From Membranihabitans marinus (GTDB lineage Bacteria; Bacteroidota; Bacteroidia; Chitinophagales; Saprospiraceae), in contig NZ_JAJQYA010000039.1 of assembly GCF_021729155.1 (NCBI RefSeq), positions 2,872 to 50,870 on the forward strand: a stretch of 47,999 bases of DNA, given 5' to 3'. The stretch's first letter is position 1. Each line of letters opens with the position of its first letter. Below the pieces are notes generated by a model. The model was given only the letters and a program-made list of their open reading frames with translations. It was not told the origin of the DNA and made no database searches. This document shows positions 9,213 to 18,410 of the stretch, one piece after another. Made by a program: the position numbers and the translations under genes.

Positions 9213-10455
9213 GTTTCAATCTTTTTTGTATGTTACCAAGAACAGTATAATGATCAATAAGAGGAGCAAAAGTATTTAAAAATAATATTGCCAACATCCA
9301 TCCTTCGGGATAAGCAGGGTTAATTACACGAATTATCATCCCTATCATCCCTATCATGATACCATAAATTACTTTTCCAAAATTTGTTGCAGAAGCTGTA
9401 ACAGGATCGGTTGCCATAAACACGATAGCAAACCAAAAACTTCCCATTAACAACTGATTATACCAAGGAACTGTCATAAACTCAGTCGCTCCCCATGCAT
9501 TGAATATCATGGACATAAGAGCCGCTCCAACGAGACCACTTAACATTATTCTCCAACTTCCTATTTTGGTTATTAAAAGAATAGCTGCACCAGCGATGAT
9601 CAATGGTTTTGAGGTTTCACCCACTGATCCTGGTATTGATCCCCACAACATTTGTGCACTGGAATAAACATCGGTTACTGCAGACCAACCTCCCTCATAG
9701 GCCAAAGCCAAAGGAGTAGCTCCAGTAAATCCATCGACAATGGTGGCCCCGGGATCAAACTGAGCCCAGCCAAACCATTCAAATATTGTATTACAGAACG
9801 AAGTCTGCCACCATCCGTAATCCGTTACAGCTCCTGGCATTATTTGATCAAATCCAGCAACCCATACTTGATCACCTGATATGGTAGTAGGATAAGCAAA
9901 GAATACAAAAGCACGGGCCAACAAAGCCACATTCCATATATTCATACCTGTTCCTCCAAAAGCTTCTTTACCTAAAAATACGGCAAATGCCACAGCCAAA
10001 CACAATATCCAAATCGGAAGATCTGGTGGCATAATTAATGGAATTAATGCTCCTGATACCAAGAATCCCTCTTCGATTGCGTGGCCTTTTTTCCATGCAA
10101 AATAAAACTCAATTCCAAGACCTACCAAGTGGGTCCAAATAAATAAGGGCAAGATTTTGGTCAAACCAAAAGCCAATTTCAAGTGAAATCCTTCAAAGAA
10201 AGATTCATACATTCCCAAAGCCACAAAATGTTGTTGACCGATATTATACATTCCGATCAAATAGCAGAATTGCAATGCTAAAACCACGATAACCATCGTC
10301 CTTTTTAGATCAATTCTATCTTTGATATGAACACCTCCATCAGCTGTCACTTCATTTGGAGCAAATAAGAATGTAAAAAGTCCATCATACAATGTATGAC
10401 CCAGACTCCCCTTCTTTGGTTCTAAACTTTTAACAAAATTCAGCAGTTTTTTCAT
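9205..10455 (-). CDS. nqrB: Na+-translocating NADH:quinone reductase subunit B
   Basis: 416 residues, a polytopic membrane subunit that carries a covalent FMN and, in characterised complexes, riboflavin near the sodium path. The flavinylation motif reads DGFTGAT (residues 241-247), making T247 the predicted FMN-bearing threonine. The region GKEAFGGTGMNIWNVALLARAF and the C-terminal ATDPVTASATNFGKVIYG are typical of the family. It starts with ATG 46 bp after nqrA ends. Related RnfD lacks the long N-terminal region MKKLLNFVKSLEPKKGSLGH seen here. Confidence 0.98.
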   Translation of the reverse strand: MKKLLNFVKSLEPKKGSLGHTLYDGLFTFLFAPNEVTADGGVHIKDRIDLKRTMVIVVLALQFCYLIGMYNIGQQHFVALGMYESFFEGFHLKLAFGLTKILPLFIWTHLVGLGIEFYFAWKKGHAIEEGFLVSGALIPLIMPPDLPIWILCLAVAFAVFLGKEAFGGTGMNIWNVALLARAFVFFAYPTTISGDQVWVAGFDQIMPGAVTDYGWWQTSFCNTIFEWFGWAQFDPGATIVDGFTGATPLALAYEGGWSAVTDVYSSAQMLWGSIPGSVGETSKPLIIAGAAILLITKIGSWRIMLSGLVGAALMSMIFNAWGATEFMTVPWYNQLLMGSFWFAIVFMATDPVTASATNFGKVIYGIMIGMIGMIIRVINPAYPEGWMLAILFLNTFAPLIDHYTVLGNIQKRLKRA

Positions 10456-10501
10456 GCTTTACGTTAATTTCTTCTGACTATTTGTAAAAACTAATTTATT
10501 C

Positions 10502-12115
10502 CTAAACTTCCTTCATCATAAAATCCAGCCCTTCGCGCAAAATCTTCTGCAACGGCTGCTTTGATGTACACACAAACTCGCATAAGGCCACATCCTCTTC
10601 TACCAACTCATAAATACCTAATCCTTCCATATTCTCTACATGTCTAGTGATTATAGACTTAAATAAATATTGAGGATAAGTGTCTACTGGCAGTACAGAT
10701 TCGTATTGACCTGTGACTACAAAAGCACGTTTCTCACCATGAGTATTGGTGTCTACTTGATATTTGAAATCCTTAAACAAGAAATTCGGATAGGTTCTAG
10801 ACGCAGAAGGTCTCATAGTTTGTGGCAATAACCAACCAAACATTTCATAATCATCTCCTTCATCGATGCAAGTCACTTGATCTTTATAAAAATCTAAGAA
10901 TGCATTGTCTTCGTTTTTAGCCAATCCATGGAGTACATTACCTGCTATTATACGTTTGCTTTTATCGGACAACTCTTCTCCGAGAATTTCCTTAAGATCA
11001 GCTCCACTATAACTTTGGTAGTAACCACCTTTTTCGGTAGCCAGACCTGCTATATTAAATACTCTTTCTGCTCTGTATTCATTCTTCAAGAACATATTAC
11101 CTAAAGTAATCAATTCTTGTATTCCAATTGTCCAAACAACATCACCAGCATTAATTGGCTTGATATGGTGGATTTGAATACCGACTAAACCAGCGGGATG
11201 AGGTCCATCAAAATAGTGAATATCTACACCGTGCATATGATCCAACTCTGCTGGAATAGCAGCTCCTTCACGACCGTCTAAACTCATATACACCTTGCCA
11301 TCAGTCAATTTATTCAACACATTGATACCTTCTTGAATAGCTTCAAATCGACCGTTTATTTTCATCGCCATATCTCCAGCCAAAGGGGCAGTATCAAAAC
11401 CAGAAATAAAAATATCTCTTGGCTCTTCATCTACTCCAGGTAGAATATTAAATGGACGCTGTTTAAACAATGGCCATCCGCCATTGGCTTTTAAAAACTC
11501 TCTTAATTCAGCTCGATCTACTTCATCTATATTGGGGCTATTCAAAGCCTTGAACTCTACATCTTTATCAGCCAATATAACCACTTGAGCGATAGAACGC
11601 TTAGGTCCTCGCTTCACTTCTACCAGTTCTCCACTCACTGGAGCCACAAAATTGACATTGGGATGACCTTTATCGTAAAACAAGGGTTGACCTGCTTTTA
11701 CTTCCTGTCCTACTTCTACAATCATTTTGGGGATAGGGGCAATATTGTTGAAGTTAAAAGGCATTACAGCATATCTACTGCTGTGAAACTTTTTGATTTC
11801 AGAACTACTCTCTCCTTTCAACTTAATGTTTAGACCTTTTTTCAAGACATGGTTCTTGGAAGCCAACAAATCTTCATCGACGACTTCGCCATTGGTGTGG
11901 TTTCCAACCTTAACTGATAATACTTGAACCATACTATTACCAACTACTGCCACAGCTCCCAATACTAAAGCCCCGAGAATTAAAATAACACCAATAGTAA
12001 CCACGTTACCATCTTTGCCTGTCTGGGCTAGAGCCATCTGTGAACTAAGCACAACGATAGATAGTGCCGATAACATTTTGGTAAATAACTGAACGAAAGA
12101 GGATACAACCTTCAT
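10502..12115 (-). CDS. nqrA: Na+-translocating NADH:quinone reductase subunit A with N-terminal membrane-anchor extension
   Basis: 537 residues from the ATG at 12115. A TTG two codons upstream would give 539, but the ATG is more likely. NqrA is normally a soluble, cytoplasm-facing subunit of about 450 residues. Here the family core begins near residue 90 (VLKKGLNIKLKG) and is preceded by about 88 extra residues. These include a signal-peptide-like stretch ending ALAQ near residue 31 and a strong hydrophobic helix at about 38-60 (VVTIGVILILGALVLGAVAV). The layout predicts an outside-in anchor leaving the core in the cytoplasm. Core features such as GFDTAPLAGDMA and MFGWLLPQTMRPSASR are present. 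It is first in the nqr operon, with a promoter 38 bp upstream. Confidence 0.95.
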   Translation of the reverse strand: MKVVSSFVQLFTKMLSALSIVVLSSQMALAQTGKDGNVVTIGVILILGALVLGAVAVVGNSMVQVLSVKVGNHTNGEVVDEDLLASKNHVLKKGLNIKLKGESSSEIKKFHSSRYAVMPFNFNNIAPIPKMIVEVGQEVKAGQPLFYDKGHPNVNFVAPVSGELVEVKRGPKRSIAQVVILADKDVEFKALNSPNIDEVDRAELREFLKANGGWPLFKQRPFNILPGVDEEPRDIFISGFDTAPLAGDMAMKINGRFEAIQEGINVLNKLTDGKVYMSLDGREGAAIPAELDHMHGVDIHYFDGPHPAGLVGIQIHHIKPINAGDVVWTIGIQELITLGNMFLKNEYRAERVFNIAGLATEKGGYYQSYSGADLKEILGEELSDKSKRIIAGNVLHGLAKNEDNAFLDFYKDQVTCIDEGDDYEMFGWLLPQTMRPSASRTYPNFLFKDFKYQVDTNTHGEKRAFVVTGQYESVLPVDTYPQYLFKSIITRHVENMEGLGIYELVEEDVALCEFVCTSKQPLQKILREGLDFMMKEV

Positions 12116-12152
12116 GAGCAATATTAAATTGACTATTTAATAAATTATTTCG

Positions 12153-12160
12153 CAAATATA
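12153..12160 (-). promoter_or_regulatory. Probable -7 element of the nqr operon promoter
   Basis: The minus strand reads TATATTTG, a perfect TAnnTTTG, 38 bp upstream of the nqrA ATG at 12115. No clear -33 TTTG is visible. It matches the elements before the beta-helix and porP genes. Confidence 0.5.
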
Positions 12161-12635
12161 GAAAGGATTGTACATACACCCCCTTCATTATTTCATGACA
12201 GATTTATTTTAGATTTAATCTAAATAACTGTCGCATTAATTCGTTTTTCTTTTCAGTCCGCAAATGTATATATTAACCTCCGGATATCATAGCATAATGG
12301 TAAACTTATATAATAAAAATAAATATATTAATATTGAAAATATATAAGTGATACTATATTCATGTAATACTGGTATTATTGCTCAATAGTCAATATTCAA
12401 GTCGGATATTGTCCAATAAAATTTCAGAAAACTTTCATCTCATCAATAGACAAGATGGAATATAATACGAAATACATTTAAAATTGAAGGTAATATTTGG
12501 ACTTGTTTAAAGTTTTTACTTCGTTAAAATGATTAGGCTATTGGATAATACTTGAAAATTAAAATCCTCTGTCCTTATTTTAATACTATGAAAAAGTAGA
12601 AAAATCTGAAGGTAATTCAGTAATGCATTTTGAGG
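12161..12635. other. Intergenic stretch, no gene seen
   Basis: A+T-rich DNA between the nqr promoter and the inverted repeat at 12636. I see no credible reading frame or RNA gene. Confidence 0.45.
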
Positions 12636-12705
12636 ACGTAGAGACGCAATGCCTTGCGTCTCCCAAAACCACCTAATTGAGACGCAAGGCATTGCGTCTC
12701 TACGT
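12636..12705. repeat. Perfect 27-bp inverted repeat (GTAGAGACGCAATGCC family)
   Basis: Arms at 12636-12662 and 12679-12705 are perfect reverse complements with a 16-nt spacer. Each arm also contains its own dyad (GACGCAA/TTGCGTC around TGCC), so both a long cruciform and two short hairpins are possible. A related copy with a partly decayed left arm lies at 36289-36356. A truncated left end (GAGGACGTAGAGAC) recurs at 23701-23714. Confidence 0.9.
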
Positions 12706-12714
12706 TAAAACATG

Positions 12715-12800
12715 ACTGGCCCTTAAATCAATAGGATTTTAGCCACTGGCCTCGGTTCCTTCATCATTGACCGATTTACGGTCAATGGCTCTCAGAGCTT
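12715..12800 (-). repeat. Dispersed multi-hairpin element, inverted copy
   Basis: Contains the shared TTTTAGCCACTGGC segment near 12737-12750, then H2 at 12765-12787 (stem CATTGACCG/CGGTCAATG around ATTTA), H1 at 12788-12798 (GCTC/GAGC around TCA) and the linker TTCATTCAGTCAT. The order is the mirror image of the forward copies at 23.3-23.9 kb. The sequence to 12915 is a more decayed continuation without a gene. Confidence 0.75.
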
Positions 12801-12915
12801 CATTCAGTCATAATCAGTTATATCCGGTCTACTTTAGATCGATTAACTTTCACCTTGATAATTCGCGATAATATTTCCCTGCTTAATCGACCTCATAAAC
12901 GGCCGATAGATTCAT

Positions 12916-15282
12916 TTAATTGATCTGAACCTTGAATTGGATCGAAGTAATGGGAGGATTGGTATTGGCTAATACATCAATGGTTTTATCTTGCAAGCCT
13001 AAGGGTTGATCTGTGCTATCAAAAATGAGTTCAATCTTTCCGCTTTTACCGGGTAAAATCGGACTTCTCGTCCAATCAAGAGTAGAACATTCACAGCCAC
13101 TAGCCACCTCAATCAACAATGGTGCATTTCCAGCATTGGTAAATGGAATTTCTGTAGTTATCTTATCCCCTAATTTCACCGAACCTAAATCATAGGATGG
13201 TTTTTCGAATTTCATTAAAGGTTGCCCTTTTTGAGGACTTAGACTTCCCTCATCCTCGTTGTCCCTTTTTCGAACTTTATCCTTTTCCTTTTTGATTTGG
13301 ATGGTCTGCGGACCGGCAATGATCTTAAATTCCGTACGTCTGTTCAATAGATGTTCTTCATCGGAACAATCGACACCATTGGTACAGTGATTCAGTATTA
13401 GATTTTCCCCATAGCCGACTGCCTTAATCCGTCCCGACTCAATACCTTTTGCAACCAAATAAGATTTAGCAGAATTGGCTCTACGCTGAGACAAATCCAG
13501 ATTATAAGAATCCGTTCCACGGCTATCTGTATGAGAGGACAACTCAATGACCATGGTTGGATATTCCAACAATAAATCATAGAGGAAATCTAAGTCAGCC
13601 TCAGCTTCCATCTTAATTTTATCATCGTCAAAATCGTAATAGATATTATTTAGCCTTATCGGTTCATTCATGGCAATAGAAGTACTTTCTTCAACTTCTG
13701 GCAATTTCTTTAGTTTAAACACACCGCGAAAATCTTTAGATTCCTTTACCCCCACAGTATTAAATGCCACAGTATCAGAAACATAACCCTCTCTACTTAC
13801 CAAAACCTGATATGCTTTATCGGCGTCTATGGAAAAAGTAAATTCATGTCCATCGGCATTGTATTGCACATCAGGCGAACCCCATTCATTGTCCACAACT
13901 GGAAAAATGGATATGCTAGCTTGATTCAAAGGATTGTCTCCATCTTGAACACTGGCCAACAATCGAATGATAATTTCTTTGTTGTCCAATTGATAGATAT
14001 CATCACAACAAGTAGAACTCTGCACCGACCTTGTACCCTCTCTATTAGAAACCAAATAGGCATGATTGCCATTGATAGAAGGGAAATAATAAGATTCATC
14101 TAATGTTGAATTTACCCCTTTGCCTATATTTTCCACTTTGGCCCAAGATTCTCCCGTCCACAAAGCACTATATATGTCGAATCCTCCAATACTGGGATGC
14201 CCATCTGTACTAAAATACAAGGTATTACTGTAAAAAATGGGAGATATTTCGTTACCGGAAGTATTGATTTCTTCCCCTAATGGCACAACTGAACTCGCTT
14301 CTGTAGGTGAGGCCAATGGGCTATAGAATATATCATAGCCACCTTTGCTACCTCCTCCGTTATAGGAGTAGAATAAAACTTCTTTACCCAATATGCTTCC
14401 CAAGGAAGGATTCTTTACTATACCATTGACCGGAAGGCCATTAACTCTCTTGGGTGAAGACCAACCTCGTCCGCTAGATGTAGAATGATAAACCGTACTC
14501 GATGCCAGTTTGGACCCGTGTAAGGTGAAATAGGTAAAATACATTCTGCGTCCATCTTCTGAAACGAATACATTCCCTATATGCCCCTCCTCTCCTTGCA
14601 ATATGCCATCTACAGCTTGAGCTTTTTTGGTAAATTCTCCGCTGTCATTAATTTTAGAGGTAAATATTTTGGCTTGCATATTTAATTCATCATCTCCTCG
14701 CTGTAAGAGTTTATTTTCCCCAAAGGAAATAAAATACAATTGTCCGTTGGTTACTGGAACTGGACTGGTTTCAGAATTTCTAGTATTCAGTTTTGTCCCT
14801 ACATTATTTACTTCAATATTATCTGGACGCTTCAAGGATTCGGCCAGGGTAATCCCTTTCAATTCCAATTTTGCTACCTGAAGTATGGAATCGGATTCAG
14901 GTTTGGCTTCGATTTCTTGAAATACGATGGCGGCCTCATTGTATTTGCCGTTGGCTTTTAAAATTTTGCCGTAATTCAATCGAGCGGTTTTATAAGAACC
15001 AGCTGCGTGTTTATCCAATAATCGTCTATGCCATTGTTCTCCTCGTTTGTAATCCCTAACCGTGTAATACAACTTAGCGATCAATGCCAAGTACTCATCC
15101 GACCTCGATTCACGGTATACTTCATTATACCATTCCAATGCATTGTAGTAATCGTGATTAGCATAAGCCGTATCTGCAGCTTCAATTTTAAATGCTAATG
15201 GTATTTCCGACAAAGGCTGTGCACTCACCGATAGAGCGCTAAAAAATAGACTACAAAAAAATAAATATTGAATACTTTTCAT
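12916..15282 (-). CDS. OmpA-family protein with TPR, PD40 repeats and a C-terminal DUF1573 domain (PorE-like)
   Basis: 788 residues from the ATG at 15282. A TTG at 15309 would add nine residues but lacks the A-rich context seen before the ATG. A signal peptide ends near LSVSAQ. Domains in order: TPR-like helices (about 25-150), PD40/WD40-like propeller blades (about 160-420, with STDGHPSIGGFDIY and the typical CCDDIY), a carboxypeptidase-regulatory-like beta domain (about 455-540), an OmpA peptidoglycan-binding domain (about 540-655, SHTDSRG, LSQRRA) and a DUF1573 domain (about 690-788, GCECSTLDW). Proteins of this type anchor type IX secretion or gliding components to peptidoglycan. It lies 107 bp after the PorP/SprF gene, its usual partner. 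The DUF1573 tail is not part of the usual PorE layout. Confidence 0.88.
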   Translation of the reverse strand: MKSIQYLFFCSLFFSALSVSAQPLSEIPLAFKIEAADTAYANHDYYNALEWYNEVYRESRSDEYLALIAKLYYTVRDYKRGEQWHRRLLDKHAAGSYKTARLNYGKILKANGKYNEAAIVFQEIEAKPESDSILQVAKLELKGITLAESLKRPDNIEVNNVGTKLNTRNSETSPVPVTNGQLYFISFGENKLLQRGDDELNMQAKIFTSKINDSGEFTKKAQAVDGILQGEEGHIGNVFVSEDGRRMYFTYFTLHGSKLASSTVYHSTSSGRGWSSPKRVNGLPVNGIVKNPSLGSILGKEVLFYSYNGGGSKGGYDIFYSPLASPTEASSVVPLGEEINTSGNEISPIFYSNTLYFSTDGHPSIGGFDIYSALWTGESWAKVENIGKGVNSTLDESYYFPSINGNHAYLVSNREGTRSVQSSTCCDDIYQLDNKEIIIRLLASVQDGDNPLNQASISIFPVVDNEWGSPDVQYNADGHEFTFSIDADKAYQVLVSREGYVSDTVAFNTVGVKESKDFRGVFKLKKLPEVEESTSIAMNEPIRLNNIYYDFDDDKIKMEAEADLDFLYDLLLEYPTMVIELSSHTDSRGTDSYNLDLSQRRANSAKSYLVAKGIESGRIKAVGYGENLILNHCTNGVDCSDEEHLLNRRTEFKIIAGPQTIQIKKEKDKVRKRDNEDEGSLSPQKGQPLMKFEKPSYDLGSVKLGDKITTEIPFTNAGNAPLLIEVASGCECSTLDWTRSPILPGKSGKIELIFDSTDQPLGLQDKTIDVLANTNPPITSIQFKVQIN

Positions 15283-15416
15283 TTTTAAAGCTTTTCCACA
15301 AGAATTCAACGATAATTTTCCCCTCTTTTATATTCGTTTCGGTTATCGTTTTCCTTCTTATTTATATTATGATATCTTGAAAGCGTTTATTGAATTAAGA
15401 ACATTTCTCAAAATCA

Positions 15417-16403
15417 TTAAAATGGAGGACAGAAAATGACTTCCTTCACTTTAGGTCGCTTAAATATCTTTCCAATATAAGTTAAACCGATTTCAAAACT
15501 TTGCGCTGGTGAGAGTTGACTGGTGCCATAATCGTAAGCTATACCGAACCTCCAACTTTTATAATCTACTCCAGCTAATACCTGAACCGCATCTCCTACT
15601 CTATATCCCAATCCTCCTACCAATCGAAAATCACTCTCAGGAGTTACTTTGTATGCCAATCTAGCCTGACCGTATCCGAGGAATAAACTCTCTTTAACTT
15701 GAACCACAATAGCAGGTTCAATATCCATTTGTGGATTGACCATAAAAGACCCGTCTCCATGAATATTTATTTGCATGGATTCTTCTTCATTCCCATTGCT
15801 AGTCAATTGGTAATCAATCGGCAATATATGTCTTACCCCAAGTCCAAATCTCACCATGTCGGTTTTATTGACTTTTGAAGTAAACATTAAACCAGCTCCA
15901 AAATCTGTACCTCCAGAAGCATCAGTACTCAGACTTTGCTCTCCCTGACCTTGATCTTCAAAAATATATGAAGAAATATCTCCGATCTTTTTGCTGACAG
16001 ATCCTCCACTTAAGCCGATGGTCAATACATTTTTTCTCTGTTTGTCAAGGGCTAGATGATAAGACAATGAACCACTAAACCCCGTAGTAGATAGTTTTCC
16101 TATCCCTGCTCTATCTTGATAAAAATTTACCCCTACTCCGATCCAATCCTCTTTTTTCAAACCTATCGCCAAAGGAGCATCCAAGGTAATGGCTGGTGTA
16201 GAAAACTGATTAGGTAGGATATTGGCCCATTGATCTCTGTAAATCGCCGTAACTCTTATCGAACCATTATAGGCACCAGTATGGGCAGGATTTAACATAA
16301 CAGGTTGCAAATCATACCTGGTAAAATGAATATCTTGACCTTTAGAAGGTGTGATGATAAAAAGAAAAAGCGTAATAAAAACAAGTATAAATTTTAATTG
16401 CAT
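15417..16403 (-). CDS. PorP/SprF family type IX secretion membrane protein
   Basis: 328 residues with a signal peptide (FILVFITLFLFIITPSKG) and an outer-membrane beta-barrel. The first mature segment, DIHFTRYDLQPVMLNPAHTGAYNG, is the hallmark of the PorP/SprF family. Family members are outer-membrane proteins needed for type IX secretion or, in gliding species, for delivery of adhesins such as SprB. Bacteroidota carry many paralogues, often next to an OmpA/PD40 gene as here, so specificity cannot be assigned. A perfect -7 promoter element lies 25 bp upstream, and the OmpA gene downstream probably shares the transcript. Confidence 0.9.
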   Translation of the reverse strand: MQLKFILVFITLFLFIITPSKGQDIHFTRYDLQPVMLNPAHTGAYNGSIRVTAIYRDQWANILPNQFSTPAITLDAPLAIGLKKEDWIGVGVNFYQDRAGIGKLSTTGFSGSLSYHLALDKQRKNVLTIGLSGGSVSKKIGDISSYIFEDQGQGEQSLSTDASGGTDFGAGLMFTSKVNKTDMVRFGLGVRHILPIDYQLTSNGNEEESMQINIHGDGSFMVNPQMDIEPAIVVQVKESLFLGYGQARLAYKVTPESDFRLVGGLGYRVGDAVQVLAGVDYKSWRFGIAYDYGTSQLSPAQSFEIGLTYIGKIFKRPKVKEVIFCPPF

Positions 16404-16427
16404 ACGATCATATATTACTTATAATTT

Positions 16428-16435
16428 CAAATATA
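16428..16435 (-). promoter_or_regulatory. Probable -7 element for the porP/ompA-type operon
   Basis: The minus strand reads TATATTTG (exact TAnnTTTG) 25 bp upstream of the ATG at 16403. The -33 element is not clear. Confidence 0.45.
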
Positions 16436-16589
16436 GTATTTTACAGATTTATTCTATCCTCATTTATTCATAAAATTAAATCTTAACTAAGTAGACTCGG
16501 TTTTTAAGCCCTCTGCAAATTCCCTATTTCCAGTAAAATACTTGTTATTTCTGAAAATTTAATTAAAATAAAAAGATACGTTTTGTAAT

Positions 16590-18353
16590 TTATGATTTGC
16601 TTTTGCTCAGTCGCTGGCCAATTGATCTAAAAAATCGATTCACCCTTGTCAAATCCAAAGACAACTTTGAATCATTAATAGCTTTGTACAACAGAAATAT
16701 TGAAATGGGGAATAATATAAACAACGGTAGATAAGCCCCTAAGAAGGAAGAAATCCGGAAACTCTCTGCCGTCTTTCTAAAGGTTATACTCAACATGATA
16801 AAACTGATAAAAAATATAATGGCTATAAGCAAGGAATATCCAAATCCCCCCTTCCTCACAATAGACCCCATTGATCCACCGATCAATACAAATACAAGAC
16901 AGGATAATGCCAATACAAACTTATAATGTAATTCATAGGTCGACTTTACGATCTTAATACGATCGGACGATAATTGCTTGGATCGGTATCCCAATTGATC
17001 TTTGGCGCTTTGAACACTGCTGCGCAAGGAACCTATCAAATCAACAGAATGTCGAGATGGTATAGTTTCTACCAGCAAACTATCCTTGGGTAGGCTGTCG
17101 ATAAAACTAGGGGATAGATTTACCCATTTAAGTGCATACTCCGAAACAGTTCTTTTAGTGGAAGTAGCTTCTGACTTAGCTGATTTAGATGTTTTAACAG
17201 TTTTTGCATCCTCTTTCACTTCCTTATCGACCACTTTTTTAGCTTCATTCTGACTACTATCTCCGGTGTCGGTATCCACCACCATAGTGTTTAAAACTTC
17301 AGCCGTCGAAGTATCGAGATATTCCCCATTCATCTTTGTTCCATCGCGCTTAGCCAAACTATCTTCAGCCATCGCAGTACTATCCAATTTTTCCTCTGTA
17401 TTTTGAGTTGAATCACTTTCCTCCAATGCTCTCTCCTTCAATATTCTAGACTCCAAAAATGGTAGATCATAAGACATTTCCAATTCTATGCGATCTTTTA
17501 CAATTCGCATTCTGGATTCTGTAGAATCAATACTAGAGATTAACTCCCTAGTATTCATGGTTTTCTGATGATTTTTAAAATAACTTTCGTTTGTATTTTT
17601 TAATTCAAAAGCCGACAAATCAAAGACCTTTTGGTATTTATCAAAAGAGGTAACCATAAATGGTTCTTCAACTTGTTTTCCTCGGTTATATCTCTTTACT
17701 TCTTGGTATTGTTTTCCATCATTTAGGATTAAGACAAAATATTTTTGATCCGGGGTAATAATCATTTCCCCATCTTTGGCCAAGATCATATTCGAAGTTC
17801 CTTGGTATTGACTGTTGTAATCATAGAGAATGACATCTTTTATTTTTGAACCGTCTTCACTTTTTTCTTTTACTCTAATACCATAACCATCAAAAGCCGT
17901 GTTAAATATTCCCGCTTTGATATTTAAAGTGGGTTTCTTCTTAGAAATATCGTAGAGTCTACTTCTAGATTTGACATTGGCCACGGGAATAATGTACTCC
18001 GAGACAATAAAGGAAGAAATAGATACAAATAAAGCAAAGACGAAGGCAGGAAGCATCATGCGTTGAAAAGAGATGCCTGCGGACTTGGCGGTAGCCAATT
18101 CATATCGCTCGCCCAGTGCCCCGTAGACCATAACACTACTAATCAACACACTAATCGGCAATGCCATAGGCACAAAGGTGAGAGATAGATAGAATATCAT
18201 TTCCAAAACCGTTAAAAACCCAACACCTTTCCCTGCAATTTCATCGATATATAAAAACATAAATTGCATCATCAAAACGAATACCGAGATGAGGAATGAA
18301 ATTATAAATACCGGAAATATTTCAAATAATATAAGTCTATCTAACTTTTTCAA
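16590..18353 (-). CDS. LptF/LptG family permease with a long low-complexity insert
   Basis: 587 residues. LptF and LptG are the membrane subunits of the LptB2FG transporter that extracts lipopolysaccharide from the inner membrane. Three N-terminal helices (about 8-35, 50-75, 98-122) and three C-terminal ones (about 478-555) flank a periplasmic beta domain, as in the YjgP/YjgQ family. Between about 310 and 420 there is an insert rich in Glu, Asp, Ser, Thr and Lys (SAKSEATSTKR, VDKEVKEDAK) that is not part of the core fold. The only start giving the first helix is a TTG at 18353; the next Met lies inside helix 1. It is divergent from the sigma factor gene, 57 bp away. LptF versus LptG cannot be decided. 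Confidence 0.9.
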   Translation of the reverse strand: MKKLDRLILFEIFPVFIISFLISVFVLMMQFMFLYIDEIAGKGVGFLTVLEMIFYLSLTFVPMALPISVLISSVMVYGALGERYELATAKSAGISFQRMMLPAFVFALFVSISSFIVSEYIIPVANVKSRSRLYDISKKKPTLNIKAGIFNTAFDGYGIRVKEKSEDGSKIKDVILYDYNSQYQGTSNMILAKDGEMIITPDQKYFVLILNDGKQYQEVKRYNRGKQVEEPFMVTSFDKYQKVFDLSAFELKNTNESYFKNHQKTMNTRELISSIDSTESRMRIVKDRIELEMSYDLPFLESRILKERALEESDSTQNTEEKLDSTAMAEDSLAKRDGTKMNGEYLDTSTAEVLNTMVVDTDTGDSSQNEAKKVVDKEVKEDAKTVKTSKSAKSEATSTKRTVSEYALKWVNLSPSFIDSLPKDSLLVETIPSRHSVDLIGSLRSSVQSAKDQLGYRSKQLSSDRIKIVKSTYELHYKFVLALSCLVFVLIGGSMGSIVRKGGFGYSLLIAIIFFISFIMLSITFRKTAESFRISSFLGAYLPLFILFPISIFLLYKAINDSKLSLDLTRVNRFFRSIGQRLSKSKS

Positions 18354-18410
18354 AAAAATACCTTTTTATTGTGTAACAAAAATAAGATAATGTTCGTCAA
18401 ATTTATGTAA

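Noticed and set aside
15283-15309. TTG start nine codons upstream for the OmpA-family protein
   Set aside because: The ATG at 15282 has the A-rich context usual in Bacteroidota and gives a normal signal peptide.
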